Below are positions 1-11,479 of a stretch of DNA of 64,000 nt, piece after piece (position 1 is the stretch's first letter; each line of letters opens with the position of its first letter). The DNA is taken from positions 17,626,603-17,690,602 of the forward strand of contig OX457027.1 of the NCBI GenBank assembly GCA_949752745.1. Reading direction: 5' to 3'. The position numbers and the translations under genes are program-made. This stretch comes from Protula sp. h YS-2021 (lineage: Eukaryota > Annelida > Polychaeta > Sabellida > Serpulidae). The notes below the pieces were generated by a model. That model worked only from the letters and a program-made list of their open reading frames with translations. It was not told the origin of the DNA and made no database searches.

Positions 1-98
1 CGGCCTAAAGCCCCTCACCCCGGCGAAAAGCGGTTCCATTTTTGCATTCCCGGCGAAAAGCCCCACCCCCCCCCCGGCGAAAAGCCCCTACCGCATAT
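1..98. repeat. Array of CGGCGAAAAGCCC subrepeats, cut by window start
   Basis: Three to four imperfect copies of CCCCGGCGAAAAGC separated by C-rich spacers. A related motif in reverse orientation lies near 56436-56485 (TTTTCGCCG and TTCGCCGGGG around a G run). The layout resembles one arm of the foldback-like elements seen elsewhere in the window, but the partner arm would lie outside it. Confidence 0.55.
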
Positions 99-396
99 TT
101 ATTTATTATTAAAATGTAGACTATCAATTATGATAATTATTATAAAAATAATTATGATAATTCTGAATAATTTAAAGAAAATATAGGTCAACCCTTAAAA
201 TTCAAATATTATGTGATGTGAAAACCTCTATGCACAAACTGTTGTTTGATGAGAAGGCCACAAAGGCGTCACCGTCTATTGTGATATGAACTGCACAATA
301 GGCTATTACTAGCTGGATCAGGCCGACCCCACTTCTTGATGGTCGGGCACGACTATCCTTCGCTCTGATTAGGCATTGCGTGCCTCCAGCAGGTTG

Positions 397-471
397 TAGG
401 AAAAAATGGCACAGAAAAAAGATGGCTCCGGAAAAAATGGCACAATGTGCAATCTCGGAAAAATGGCACAA
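397..471. repeat. Array of GGAAAAAATGGCACA subrepeats
   Basis: Four imperfect units (GGAAAAAATGGCACA, GAAAAAAGATGGCTCC, GGAAAAAATGGCACA, GGAAAAATGGCACA). This is a short arm-like array with no inverted partner seen inside the window. It contains no protein-coding signal. Confidence 0.6.
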
Positions 472-605
472 CTATTATCACTTAACTGAAGGTTTACTTA
501 AACTATAAAATAAAGAAGCACAGAAGTTTCACATTTTTTTCATGCGCCATCACATTGTAAGGACACAGATTAAACTACGATTGTATTTACTAATCTGCTG
601 CATGT

Positions 606-957
606 TGGTAATGGGGCGAGTTGTCCAAAGACCTAAATTGGACGGTTTATTTTATTTTTTTTCAATTTATGTGTAATAATCTCATATCATTCACAGTTAG
701 AAGTTGTTTGCTCTCCTAACACATGCATAATGGACAACGAAAAATGTACTAACACTTCTTCCATAAAAGGCACCCCAAAAACTCCTTTTGGGAAAACAAT
801 TTCGGTAAAAATGTTTTGGGTTAAGTTGGTAGTTTGAAACGAGTCGTGTTTCAGGAATGGGCCGAAATTTTCATACGTTGGGCCGAGTCGTCTTTGGCCA
901 TGGGCTGAGTTGGTAATGGGGCGAGTTGTCCAAAGACCTAAATAGGACGGTTTAAAA
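606..957. repeat. 45 bp direct repeat pair plus GGGCCGAGT-type subrepeats
   Basis: A segment of about 45 bp beginning TTGGTAATGGGGCGAGTTG occurs at 606-650 and again at 911-955 with one visible mismatch. Between the copies are further degenerate units such as GGGCCGAGTCG and GGGCTGAGTTGG. It looks like a subrepeat arm of a mobile element; no coding sequence was recognised. Confidence 0.6.
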
Positions 958-1139
958 GTCTGCTTTTTGTGTGACACTGCTTAGCTGTCCCTTCTGCGTG
1001 TAACGCAGCGAATTACTGCGACGTTGTTGTGCTTGTGTGCCGATTTTACAGAAGTCAGCAGTTCTGCACAGTTTAGATATATGCAAAACAAAACCTTATC
1101 ACTACAGAGAGACCCAGTCTATGTGAAATACTTTTCATA

Positions 1140-1280
1140 AGTCTGCGTTTGAGCGTAACATGATATCGTATTGTGAGATCGTTGTTTGCTGTTGTGGGTT
1201 CGACTCCCACAGGGTGTTTGCATAGTGATTTCTTAAGTGGGGAAATGGCACTCTCCGGTAGTAGCACGGCAATAGAAACA
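1140..1280 (+). mobile_element. tRNA-derived SINE-like element
   Basis: A B-box-like GGTTCGACTCC lies at 1197-1207, inside a T-arm-like inverted repeat (TGTGGG / CCCACA), with an A-box-like stretch about 45 bp upstream. The following segment (TGTTTGCATAGTGAT, then ACTCTCCGGTAGTAGCAC) is repeated in a diverged copy at 9903-9999. A tRNA-like head plus a shared body found at two dispersed places is typical of a SINE. I could not fold a complete tRNA, so I do not call a tRNA gene. The 3' tail is not defined. Confidence 0.5.
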
Positions 1281-1594
1281 AATGGTTGATCGATACGCTC
1301 TTTTGTAAATGTTTCCTCCAAAGTTATTAGATATAAATTCCCTAGAGTTGCAATGCTGTGTAACCATCCTCGTTATAGACATCATCTGATTTGTAATGTA
1401 GATGAGTATGCTAAAGTTCTCAAACATAATTATATGGATTGAGCATGCTTTTTAAAATGAAGTGATTACATGTGCGCCGTTTTCAAACAAGCCATCGAAT
1501 GGAATTAGCGGCTTTAATTTCCGCAAAAGAGTTAGATCATTATTTTACAGTAGATTTCTGTCATCCAAGATGTCGATTTCGAGGATCTCGTTTC

Positions 1595-2165
1595 TAGTGT
1601 TGTAGTGGAATTCGTTGAATGCAGCGGGTTTATTTTAAGCACCAGTACTGGACTGAAATCTTCAGTGGTTTTGATCAACTGCAGTGGATTACATGGAAGG
1701 AACAGAAGTTAGCTGAAGATCTAGATTATGATGTTCCGGTCGATTTGGTTGAATGTTCCTGTTTCATTTTAACCTTCTTTAACTTTTTGTGGTGATTTTG
1801 ATCAAATGTGGTGGATTTCTTGTAGGATATCAGAAGAGAGATAAAGATCTCGATGACTATTTTGTAGTGGATTTTGTTAAATGTAGCGACTTTATTTTAA
1901 GTACGAGTAACTTTTTCGTAGCGGCTTTGATTAAATGAAGTGGATTTCTTGTAGAGCATGAGAAGGCAGAAGAGATAATTCTGTAGTGGATTTCGTTGAA
2001 TGTAGCAGTTTTATTTAAAATACTAGTAAGCTGTTGACATTTGTAGCGGTTTTGATCAAATGTAGTGGATTTCTTGTAGGGCACGAGAAGGGAGAAGAGT
2101 TCGATTTCTATTTTGTAGTGGATTTCGTTGAATGTAGCGGTTTATTTCAAGCACTTTATTTTAAG
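1595..2165. repeat. Diverged 125-135 bp minisatellite, about five units
   Basis: Units begin with TAGTGGATTTCGTTGAATGT and recur near 1602, 1735, 1861, 1981 and 2113, each followed by TTTATTTTAAGCAC and TTTTGATCAAATG segments. The copies are considerably diverged. No protein is encoded. Confidence 0.7.
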
Positions 2166-2612
2166 CACCTGTAGGAAAATTCCCCCCGAGGACCATTCGC
2201 CCCCAACTTATTTCTATTTTTATTTTACTTTGAATGCTAAAACAAAAATAAAACAACCAGGTATCTGTCATTTCTTTTTTTTTGTAAAACACCTTAAAAT
2301 CAAAAATGCAAAATGCGAAATGATCTGTTCGGGTGTTTCCTCGGTTTCCTTAGCCTTGCATTGCACTCCAGATGAACAATACTGCTCTAGGATTGCAATT
2401 ATAATGATCAAACACTCCAGTTACTGGTTGTGTAATTGCAGCTGAGTATATGAAAGGCAAAGCAACACAATTAAAAAGTGCAATTACAAGATGAAAGGAC
2501 AAATTCCTGTATTCAGTTGAAATAGAAAAGGCATGTAAATTGCAATTGCGACAATGTTGAAAGGACTATCACACAACCTAGAATTAGAAGATAGAAGGGA
2601 AATAATAAACAC

Positions 2613-2614
2613 GC

Positions 2615-2675
<61 letters not shown>
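2613..2675. repeat. (AT)n microsatellite
   Basis: Uninterrupted alternating AT for roughly 60 bases, just upstream of the decayed gypsy pol fragment. Confidence 0.95.
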
Positions 2676-2678
<3 letters not shown>

Positions 2679-2814
2679 AAAACTACCGATTGGTTTTGCT
2701 GAAACGAACCGGAAAAAACCGAACCAAAACGAAGCTTTTGTTGAACCGAATCGAACCGAGCCGGAGGTGAACCGTCACACCTCTAATTATTACCACCATT
2801 TTCTGCCTAATCTC

Positions 2815-3465
2815 TGTACAGTACTCCACCCACTGCATCAGCTACTTCACAAAGGACAGAAATGGACGGGGTCAACAGCGTGTGAGGAAGCTTTTCAGAA
2901 AACCAAGCAAGCGATCTAGTTCTGGCTCACTACGACCCCAAATTACCACTACGTTTACACTGCGATGCTTCGACCAAAGGAATTTCCGGTGAAAGACCTA
3001 TCAGTGTTGCGTCTAGAACCCTTTCAAAGGCAGAATCTAACTACTCCCAAATTGATAGAGAAGCATTGAGCATTGTTTGGAGTATGAAGAAAATTCAACA
3101 TCTATTTATTTGCCAGAACATTCACCCTGGTTACAGATTGCAAGGTATTGGTTTCTATATTCAATCCAAAGAAAGGCATTCCGACAACAACAGCTTCCAG
3201 ACTGCAACGATACGCCACATTTATTTCCGGCTATAATTATGGCATAGAGTATCGAAAGACGAGTGACCATGCAAATGCAGATGGTCTAAGTAGACTACCA
3301 CTTCCGTCCAAGAATAAACACAGCTCTGAAGAGAAATTCGTTTTCTATGCGTCCCTACTAGACAACTTTCCAGTATCCTTCAAGCAGATAGCCAAAGAAA
3401 CCAGAAAAGATCAAATTCTCTTCAAAATAGTCGAGTTCACAAAGGCAGGCCAGGTACAGTAGACA
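2815..3465 (+). pseudogene. Ty3/gypsy pol fragment: RNase H region, frameshifted
   Basis: Translated in pieces, this matches the end of a Ty3/gypsy reverse transcriptase and its RNase H. It contains a KWTGSTACEEAFQKTKQAI-like stretch, then LRLHCDASTKGISG, SRTLSKAESNYSQIDREAL and, after a frameshift near 3140, the RYATFISGYNYGIEYRKTSDHANADGLSRLPL region typical of the domain end. The RNase H active-site Asp in HCDAS is present. The upstream reverse transcriptase core, protease and gag are not visible, so the copy is 5'-truncated. At least one frameshift and an in-frame stop make it non-functional. It continues into the integrase fragment. Confidence 0.85.
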
Positions 3466-4475
3466 AAATTCCTGAAAAATTACAGAGAACATTTTTAGAA
3501 GAACTGCATACAGCCCATCCCGGAAATGGTAAAAAAGAAGAAACCTGCAAGATCCTACGTTTGGTGGCCCAACATCGACAAAGATATTGAAACGCAGGTA
3601 CAAATGTGTGCAGCTTGTCAAGAATCAGGTAAATCTGTAGTGAAAGCTACAGTTCATCCATGGGAATGGCCAAATCAACCCTGGAAGCAAATTCATATTT
3701 ATTTCGCAGGCCTCTTCCAAGGACATATGTTTCTCATTATTGTAGATGCCCATTCCAGATGGCCAGAAATTCAAATTGTGGAAAATATCACAGCCCAAGA
3801 GACGATCAAAACATTGCAAGAACTGTTCAGCGCGTTTTGTATATGTGACATCATTTGCAGTGACAACGGAGCTACATATCACTCTGATGCCTTCCAGAAA
3901 TTTCTAAAGATGCACGGTATTATCCCCAAACTACAGCGGTTATAAACCTTCGACCAATGGCCTCGCAGAAAGAATGGTCCAAAGTCTCAAGTCCAGTCTT
4001 AAGGCAATGAAGCACAAAAATTCAACCGTGCACGAAAAAGTAGCAAAGTTTCTCCTGATGTATCGCTCGACCAAAAATGCCACAACCAACGAGACCCCTA
4101 CGTTACTCTTTTTGGGACTTGGAATCAAGACTAGACTCGATCTGGCGAAACCCAACCTCCAAGACATTGTTTACCAAAAAGTAAACACTAAAGATGAGCT
4201 GTCCCAAAAATGTTTTTCTGTCGGAGAAGAAGTACTAGTCAGGGACTATAGACAGAAACACGAAAAGTGGATATTTGCCACGATTTCCAGAAAAACTGGG
4301 ACTTTAATGTATGAAGTTTCTGTCGACAACACAGTCTGGCGACGTCATGCCGATCAAATTCGTAGTTCCAAACCTCCTATCGAAGGACGAAAATCGATTA
4401 TGAGCGACAATACCATCCTACCAAAGGTTTTCATTGTCTTCATCCCAAGACTGATTATTCGAGCACCGGTATAAA
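3466..4475 (+). pseudogene. Ty3/gypsy integrase fragment with mutated first catalytic Asp
   Basis: The order is a degraded zinc-binding segment (HTAHPGNGK, then MCAACQESGK), the rve core (SRWPE, SDNGATYHSDAF, then GLAERMVQSLKS after a frameshift near 3945), and a C-terminal SVGEEVLVRDYRQ to RRHADQIRSS segment. The first Asp of the D,D,E triad is normally in a (I/W)xDFAG context but reads HIYFAG here, so it is Tyr. The second Asp (SDNG) and the Glu (LAERM) are visible. Frameshifts and the lost Asp indicate a dead copy. No LTR pair could be established. Confidence 0.87.
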
Positions 4476-4479
4476 AATA

Positions 4480-5190
4480 TCGCGTTCAGGTCGATCTGTG
4501 AAAGTCCCCAAGAAATACGGTTTTGATGAGTAGTGCGAATCCTGTACCTTTGGTTATATCTCTGTGTATATAATTTATTTATTTAATTTAGCTTAATTAT
4601 TTATTGATCAGTTTTATGGCGGGTCAAACTAATTTCATTGCAGCTGCTGAATTTTATTAATGGTAAAGTAACAGTTGATTTCTAAGAATACTGTTCTGTT
4701 TATTTTAATTTAACTTAATAATAAGCTTATAGTAGCGAATTTAAATCATAAGAAGTAGCAATGGTTATAAGTGGTTAAACACCACTATAGCACACTGGAT
4801 CTTACATAGACACTCCGGAAGGACGTTTTATTTTGAGTATGTGAACTTCCATTTATTGCGGAAGTAGCGAATGGACCCGAACGATAATAAAAAAGAAACG
4901 TTTCATTAATTGAAGTATGTAATTCGATTTATAACTTTTCTGAGCATATATGGTTCTTACATATGTTGTTTTGAATCTTTTTATTAAGGTTTAGAAGCTA
5001 AAGTCAATTGCTGGTAGCAGATCAGGTACTAAGTACAGTGATATCGTAGTTTACACCCAAGACAGAAGTCTTTGATAAGAGGGTGAGCGACTGTGTTAAG
5101 TTATGTTTACATCTGTTCGATATATAGTTTGACTTCCGCTTGTAAATAAAGATGTCGCATAACATCAAAGTCTGTAGTTCTTTCCTTGAA
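4480..5190. other. AT-rich tail after the gypsy fragment; possible 3' LTR
   Basis: No reading frame is recognised. The region contains an AATAAA-type signal (TTGTAAATAAAGATG near 5141) of the kind found in LTR R regions, directly downstream of pol. With no 5' copy for comparison, a 3' LTR assignment is only a guess. Confidence 0.25.
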
Positions 5191-5199
5191 ATGCACAAC

Positions 5200-5224
5200 A
5201 AAGAAGAAGAAGAAGAAGAAGAAG
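5200..5224. repeat. (GAA)n microsatellite
   Basis: About eight consecutive AAG/GAA triplets. Confidence 0.9.
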
Positions 5225-5312
5225 CCTTATAAGTGAAAAAAACTGACATCACATTTGTCAACGAAAAAAAGATTAATTTTTTAACCACCCCTCCCTCATA
5301 ACCCACCTCCCT

Positions 5313-5968
5313 GGGGTACATACAAATTCGCCACCACCCAATTCGCCGACACTCTCGCCACCGATCAATTCGCCACCGCCTTATCCGAAAAAGGTCACAT
5401 TCGCCACCAAACAAAATTGTACTTTAAATAACCACAAAAACCAGTGTATTCCATCATCATAAATATAACAGGGTATACTAAATTGTATTTATTTCATTAA
5501 CAACAAACTTTTAATTGCTCCTTAAACTAAAAAAACTGAAATGTCACTGTACTTGTAACCAGTTACTGTACCGCTTATAAAATCACTGCAACACAATAAT
5601 ACACTAAATTATATCCATGTTTTGAATCTTTCTCACAAATTAAATCTGAAATATATCCACTCAAACCGTATTCAGTTGTTCATATCCATACTTTGAACAA
5701 CGTCGATTTGTACGTATTAACGCAATTAAAAGCGTATACAGTGTCCAATTCCATTGAGAAATTCTTCCAGATTTTTTCTTTCTTCTACAAAATCTGTGCA
5801 ACAATCTTTGATCAACAACAAATAAGATATGCATCTATTTTAAGCTTTAGCAAAACTTGAGTCAAAATATAGGTTGGTGGCGAGTACGACCTTCAAATTA
5901 AGGTGGTGGCGAACTGACCGGTTGCAAATTTGTCCTTTGCGAATTGTCCGGTGGCGAATTGGCCTACT
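5313..5968. mobile_element. Foldback-like element with ATTCGCCACC terminal arrays
   Basis: The left end (5325-5412) holds five degenerate units of AATTCGCCACC. The right end (5873-5964) holds the same units inverted (GGTGGCGAATT). The AT-rich interior of about 450 bp has no recognisable gene. Direct copies of CCCACCTCCCT flank the structure at 5302-5312 and 5969-5979, compatible with a target duplication, although this CT-rich sequence is low in complexity. The architecture matches the elements at 24.3, 26.9, 49.5, 51.0 and 56.8 kb. Confidence 0.7.
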
Positions 5969-6561
5969 CCCACCTCCCTTACACCCCACACCGATTCCTG
6001 CCCCATAGAAGCGTTTTTCTTGCCCCGACTATTTTTTGAAGTGGTCCATAAATGATCCGAAATAGTTCCAGAAAACAGGGAATACGCGTTTAAAAAGAGA
6101 ACAAATTTTGTGGCACATCAAAGTTATCAGTGCCATCACAAGTGCGGATGGATTGTGTAGCAGAATGTGAATCACTTTTTTGCAATTTATTTGAATGCGT
6201 CATGCATTCTGACAAGGTCAGAAGCAATCATTGAAAATGCAAAATAGGGATATGCAAACAAGGGGCGGGGGGAAGGCTCTCGAAATCAAAAGATTATGAA
6301 ATTAAAACACCTGCAATATTTGCATGAGAATGCATGAAAATATGTTAATTATAGCAAATAAATGTTTAGTCGGCACACTTATTGTTTATTGATGTCCTTA
6401 CTTTAGTGAAATTAAAAAAAGAACAGCCCCAACAAAAAAGAAAAGGTTTAAATGTGTTTAAGTGAATGAAAAAAACAGTTTGGGAAACGATTTAACAACC
6501 CAGGCACACAGATGGCGCTGTAAAATCCTGATAAACAAAGCAGCAAATGAGGCCTTCACCT

Positions 6562-8045
6562 CTTGTTATTCATGCTCTTCGGTGGAATAGGACTCCCAAC
6601 TTCCGCTGTTTAAGAATAAGCCAATTCCCACTTCCGGCTCTTTCCGGTGGAGGTCTTGTTTCGACTGCAAACATTTTTGATAAATTATAACGAAATGGTA
6701 AGGGAAAACATCTAAATTCTAATTTTCTTTCAACATGCACACTTTAAAATATATAATGCAATTTGATATTAAAAGATTTATGCAATTTGATATTAAAAGA
6801 AACTGTTCGACACTACAATAGACTTGATTCAAATATATATGCCTGCTTCATAGACGCACCCAAGGCTTTTGACAGAGTTAATCATGCTAAATTATTTCAA
6901 ATACTTGTGAAAAGAAATATTCCAAAAGTTTTGTTACGTTTATTAATTTATTGGTATACAAATCAAAGGGTTAGAGTCAGGTGGGGTACAAAATATTCAG
7001 AATGGTTTGAAGTTAAAAACGGGGTTAGACAAGGTGGTATACTATCTCCAATGTTGTTTAACTTGTATGTTGATGTAATCAGCAATGAACTGAATAAAAC
7101 AAAAATTGGGTGCGCAATAGGTAACATTGTTATAAATCACTTATATTATGCTGACAATCTCATATTATTTAGTCCTTCGCACAAAGGTTTGCAAAAACTC
7201 TTAGATATATGCAATGAATGTGGTATTAAACTAGACATAAAATTTAATGAATCTAAAACGTTATGTATGGTCTTTAGTGCGTTAAAAGATAAAAAAGTGA
7301 AATATAATTCATTTAAACTAAATGGTGAAACATTGAAGTTCTGTGTGAATTATAAATACTTAGGGCACATTGTTGATGAATTCTTGAATGATAATGACGA
7401 CATTCATAGACAAATGAGAAGTATTTATGCCAGAGGTAATAAGTTAATTAATACATTTAGACATTGTTCATATGATGTGAAGGTTTTTCTGTTCAAAACA
7501 TTTATTTCAAATTTCTATTGTGCTCACTTGTGGTGCAATTTCAACCAGAGTGTATTTCAAAAGTTCAAAGTCCATACAACAATGTTTTTCGTAATTTTTT
7601 TTCAATAAATCATATATGTAGCATTAGCAAAGAAATGGTTGATATGAATATTAATGTTGCGAATATGGTTATGCGATCCTACATAAACAGTATAATGAAG
7701 CGAATGTATAAATCAGAGAATGAAATAATAAAAAGCATCGTGGGTAGTGATTTGATGTTAAACTCAAAGCTGTTTATGAAATGGTATGACATGATATATA
7801 TAATTTCCAAGCGTTAACATTACTGAACTATATTTGGTAATCGCTTCATTGTATCAATTTTTTTCTCTTACGCCACTGTGTGTAATGTCTTAGCTATATC
7901 TTAAATTACTATGTTTTATCTTTTTAGAATTATATAACATATATGTTGCCATTTAACATATGGTTATTCTGAGTATACTAAATTATCAACTAAATGTTTA
8001 TGGACCCAGGAGTCTGAAATAAAAAGATAAATAAAAATAAATAAA
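6562..8045 (+). mobile_element. 5'-truncated non-LTR retrotransposon joined to a MITE fragment
   Basis: The block carries a left MITE end (about 6605-6745, CCAATTCCCACTTCCGG onward, similar to the MITEs at 12.3 kb), followed by reverse transcriptase coding sequence and a tail ending in AATAAAAATAAATAAA. The 10 bp GCCTTCACCT occurs at 6552-6561 and again at 8046-8055, consistent with a target-site duplication around the whole block. A 24 bp tandem duplication marks the MITE/LINE junction at about 6758-6805. Confidence 0.6.
6763..7817 (+). pseudogene. Non-LTR reverse transcriptase, palm to C-terminus, YADN variant
   Basis: The frame shows motif A (CFIDAPKAFDRV), motif B (NGVRQGGILSPMLFNLYVD), motif C (YYADNLILFS), the KYLGHIV segment and the RSIYARGNKLINTF C-terminal helix region of APE-class non-LTR elements. 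Motif C normally reads (F/Y)ADD; here the second Asp is Asn, which should abolish catalysis. The frame breaks near 7570-7600 and resumes in another frame to 7817. Fingers, endonuclease and ORF1 are missing. The sequence aligns well with the 13.7-18.0 kb element, so both are one family. The ATG at 6763 is not a real start. Confidence 0.9.
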
Positions 8046-8055
8046 GCCTTCACCT

Positions 8056-9480
8056 TTACACTGAACGCACAAAAACTTTACACACTTTAACAACAAAGAG
8101 TGTACAGAAAAAATAACGAGATATCATTCGTAACACAGACAGAAAACAGAAACAGAGCTAGCAAGGCGAGAAATGCGTCGCTGTGGCCTTCTAATTGACA
8201 ACAGAGAGCTCTTAAAGGTCAGCGACGAAGCTTTCAAGGATCACTTTCAACGACTCTCTGCAAGCAGAGAAAACAAAATACCTGACGTTTAAAAACAGAA
8301 AAACTGACATATAAAAACACAAAATTACTTACTCGTTTAAATGCTGTTATCATATAGATAGGCGTTTAGAAACACACCCTTTATCCGTCATTCTTATCAT
8401 TGTATAATACTCTTTGAAATAATCACGTCGAATTACACGACGACTACATCAATATGGAGACAAAATACTGCTTAAAACACTTCAAATTCACGATCTTCAC
8501 AATTTAAACAAGCACAATAACATCCAAATTCTTCAGTATTCACAGACCAATCCGTGCCGCACTGCTCTTCCTTGTATTTCTAATCTTCTTAATTACTCGA
8601 TACTCCAGCTGTCAACACTTCGATGCATCAGTGAACAATGAGAGACAATGTAATTTGACCCGGATTAAATACTCGAATGCGCAGGGCTTAAACCATGAGA
8701 TCGACAAAAGGGGGCATTTTGACTGGTCAACTTTCGCTCCCCTCGAAACATTTCGACCCGCTATATAAGCCGATAACCTCAGATGCTCATGAGACATTTA
8801 CTATAAGGGCTGGAGCAAGGTCCAGAGCGAAACCACGAACAATTACCAAAATACACTGACCCTGAGCTTAATTGCAATAAAACTGCCAAGTTAGGGCTTT
8901 AAGCTGACATTTATACATTGATTGCAGGCGCTAATGTAGCGCGGTCTGGAAGCGAATACGAAGAATCTCAGTAGAAGTTCTTTCTTTTTGAATTTCACGT
9001 TTTATAAACTAGAATGTCGAGTGACTCTTATCATCAAAATCAACACATACACAAAGCAAAATGGTTAGATTACATTAAATACTTCTTACACGATCTATTA
9101 AGAGCCCCAAATGCGACTCAGGCGTTTGATTTTCTATTTCAGCGATGGGATTATCAGATCAGCTAAATAAAGTGTATTTGTATGATGGTGTACCTGTCAG
9201 ATTCCAGTTGCAATCAGTATTGTCGCTACAGTTATCTTCTATGTATTGTTTATGCCATCGATTTAATAATCCCATCACTATCATCAAGAATCACACAAGT
9301 GCTGCCTTTTGAACATGGTATTGAACATATTGAATGCTGAATCCCATTAATGCAAGCGTAAATAAGGTCAAGATAAAATAAAACTCAAAATAAAAAAATT
9401 AAATAAAATTCAAAATAAAGTGGTGGACCGTTGAGGGAGGGCGAGGGGTAAGGCCGGGATTTAAAAATCGGGTTCGGGAT
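8056..9480. other. No gene recognised
   Basis: Only short, unconvincing frames are present. A TATA-like CTATATAAGCCG lies at 8760-8771, but no coding start could be tied to it. No tandem arrays were seen. Confidence 0.5.
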
Positions 9481-9499
9481 AAAGGGCGATTGATAAAGA

Positions 9500-9880
9500 C
9501 CGGGTGGATTGGCCTGTTTCAATTAAAGCCAGTGGAGGGCTTCCGTCGTCTGTATGTGCGTCTGCAAAATTTTACTTAATATGCTTGTTCACATACAGTG
9601 TTGATTCAAATGTTTTCAAATTTTGCAGGAATATTCCCGATCTAGTCTTCTCTTTAAACATTATTCTTGGTGATCTGCCAAAAATTGACCATATGGAAGC
9701 ATGTAAAAAATGGACCATTTTCCAAAATGCTGTGCCACCTCTGCAGTGTCTGTTGGACTAAATTTTAGAAGAATGGTCTTCAGGTGATCGTTTCTTTAGA
9801 AATTACCGTTTTAACGATATTTGGAAAAAGTAGGTTTCATATGAAAAAAATTTGTCAAAGATAAGGAAAAGGGTCAAAAC
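9500..9880 (+). mobile_element. Hairpin-type (pearl/Helentron-associated-like) fragment
   Basis: It opens with GGCTTCCGTCGTCTGTATG and continues with a body (TTTACTTAATATGCTTG, GGTGATCTGCCAAAAATTGACC) shared with copies near 11.2 kb (reverse), 27.4, 44.5 and 55.9 kb. It is a partial copy with no coding content. Confidence 0.5.
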
Positions 9881-9894
9881 ATGTTTTAGCTAGT

Positions 9895-10005
9895 ACTTTT
9901 CGCTGTTTGCTGTTGTGGGTTCTACTCCTAGAGAGTGTTTGCATAGCGATATCTTATGCAATAAACTGGCACTCTCCGGTGGTAGCACAGCATAAGTATT
10001 AGACT
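9895..10005 (+). mobile_element. Second copy of the SINE-like element
   Basis: Roughly 95 bp align with 1182-1275: CTGTTTGCTGTTGTGGGTTC, GTGTTTGCATAGCGATATC and ACTCTCCGGTGGTAGCACAG. The B-box is degraded (GGTTCTACTCC). Confidence 0.5.
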
Positions 10006-10429
10006 ACAACATATCACCAGCCAAATAGTTAACAGATACAACCATAATTTCCTCACAGGCCGAACTAGAAGTATCAAGAGAAGTGCAACATACTAATGAT
10101 GAAGGGTTGCGACATAAATTTCTGAATCAGAGTAACTAACATTGTGTCTTAAAAATGTTAATGCAAAATTTTTTTTAATGCTACTCCACTTATAGTTCAG
10201 GTAGAATCATGCGAAGTGATTTATTTTTCTACTTCCTAAACAAGTTTGTCCTGGGATATATGGTGGCCACCTGGGATCTAGTGAATCAAGTAAGAAAATG
10301 CTTGTAGGATGGCTTACAAGAATGGACAAGGACATTGTGACCAGCAGAGATCTAGTCAATCAAGTATCAATAGGCTTGTATCGTTGCAAAAAAGTGGTAG
10401 TCATATTTTAAAATCCGGTTACTGACAAA

Positions 10430-11285
10430 TTTTCAAAGGCCTACGCCTATAAAAGGAAAGCATTCTAAAATCATCAAATTTATTTGTAGAAGAATTTGAT
10501 AAACCTGATCTTCAAAATATTCAAACGGTGGCAAGAGGCAAACCGTTTGGAGGTGCGCCAAGACAACAAAGACCTTTTAAAGAAAAACTTTGAATAAATC
10601 CAATAAAACTAGAGCATTCAACGCATTAAAAAAAAAAGGAAAAAAAAAAAAACAACAAAAAAGTTTTGAGAATCGCATTAAAGTAATTTTTCGAAAGAGA
10701 AACATATAGGAAGTATCCATGTAAAATTTTGAAGAGATCCAGTCAGAATTGTGAGGAGAAAAGCGTTTTAAAAACTTGCCAATTAATTTTTTAAATTCCC
10801 CCATTTGGCAAATTATTTGCGTATTTGCATAAAGAGGTAATTTTTCAAAAGTGAACGGGCTAAAGAAGATTTTCATATAATCTGAAGGCAAAATTCCTTT
10901 GGACAATTGTCTAAAAACAAAATTAAAGATGCTGTCTATTTGGCCAATTTTTGGTGGGTCACCAAAAAATTTAAAGAGAGGCCTACCCAGTGAACATTTG
11001 CCTAAATTTAAAGACAGTCTGATTGTGGGAGTAGAAGTATTTTTAAAATTCGCTTCCAAAATTATTAAATACCACCATTTATCCAAATTTTGGTGGATTG
11101 CTAAAAAGAAAAAAAAACAAAAAGATGCTTAACTAGAGAACATTCACATAAAATCTGAAAGGAATCTAAACAAAATTCAGGGAGGAGAAGTATTTTAAGT
11201 AAAAATTTACATACATAGATACAGACGACGGATACCCCTTCTACTGATGGGATAACAGCAGCCCAACGGAGTCGGGTGGATTAAA
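10430..11285 (-). mobile_element. Hairpin-type element, reverse orientation
   Basis: Read on the - strand it begins near 11285 with CCCGACTCCGTTGGGC, then GGTATCCGTCGTCTG and TTTTTACTTAAAATAC, the same 5' order as the copies at 27.4 and 44.5 kb. The body contains repeated TTTTTGGTG/CACCAAAAA stretches. The long - strand frame here (10577-11086) is low-complexity and not a gene. Confidence 0.5.
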
Positions 11286-11479
11286 AAATCGGAAGCTGAT
11301 AATTATCTTGAAAGTCGGTCTAGTTTAGAAACCACTTTTACTGTTACATCTTGCAGCTTTACCACCTTAATAAACCTTAATTAGTATATATATTGCATAT
11401 GACATCAATGATCATGATCATCGAAAGCTTTGCTACCACCTGAGAGCGCCTATTCACTGCATTGAAATCCGCAAATCCG

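Noticed and set aside
1150..1225. tRNA gene
   Set aside because: A B-box and T-arm are visible, but a full cloverleaf could not be built and a diverged second copy with the same flank exists, so it is a SINE-like head.
8760..8771. TATA-box promoter
   Set aside because: The motif is present but no coding or RNA gene follows within a plausible distance.
10577..11086. 169-codon - strand frame
   Set aside because: Phe/Leu/Lys-rich low-complexity translation of a non-coding hairpin-type element body; no domain.
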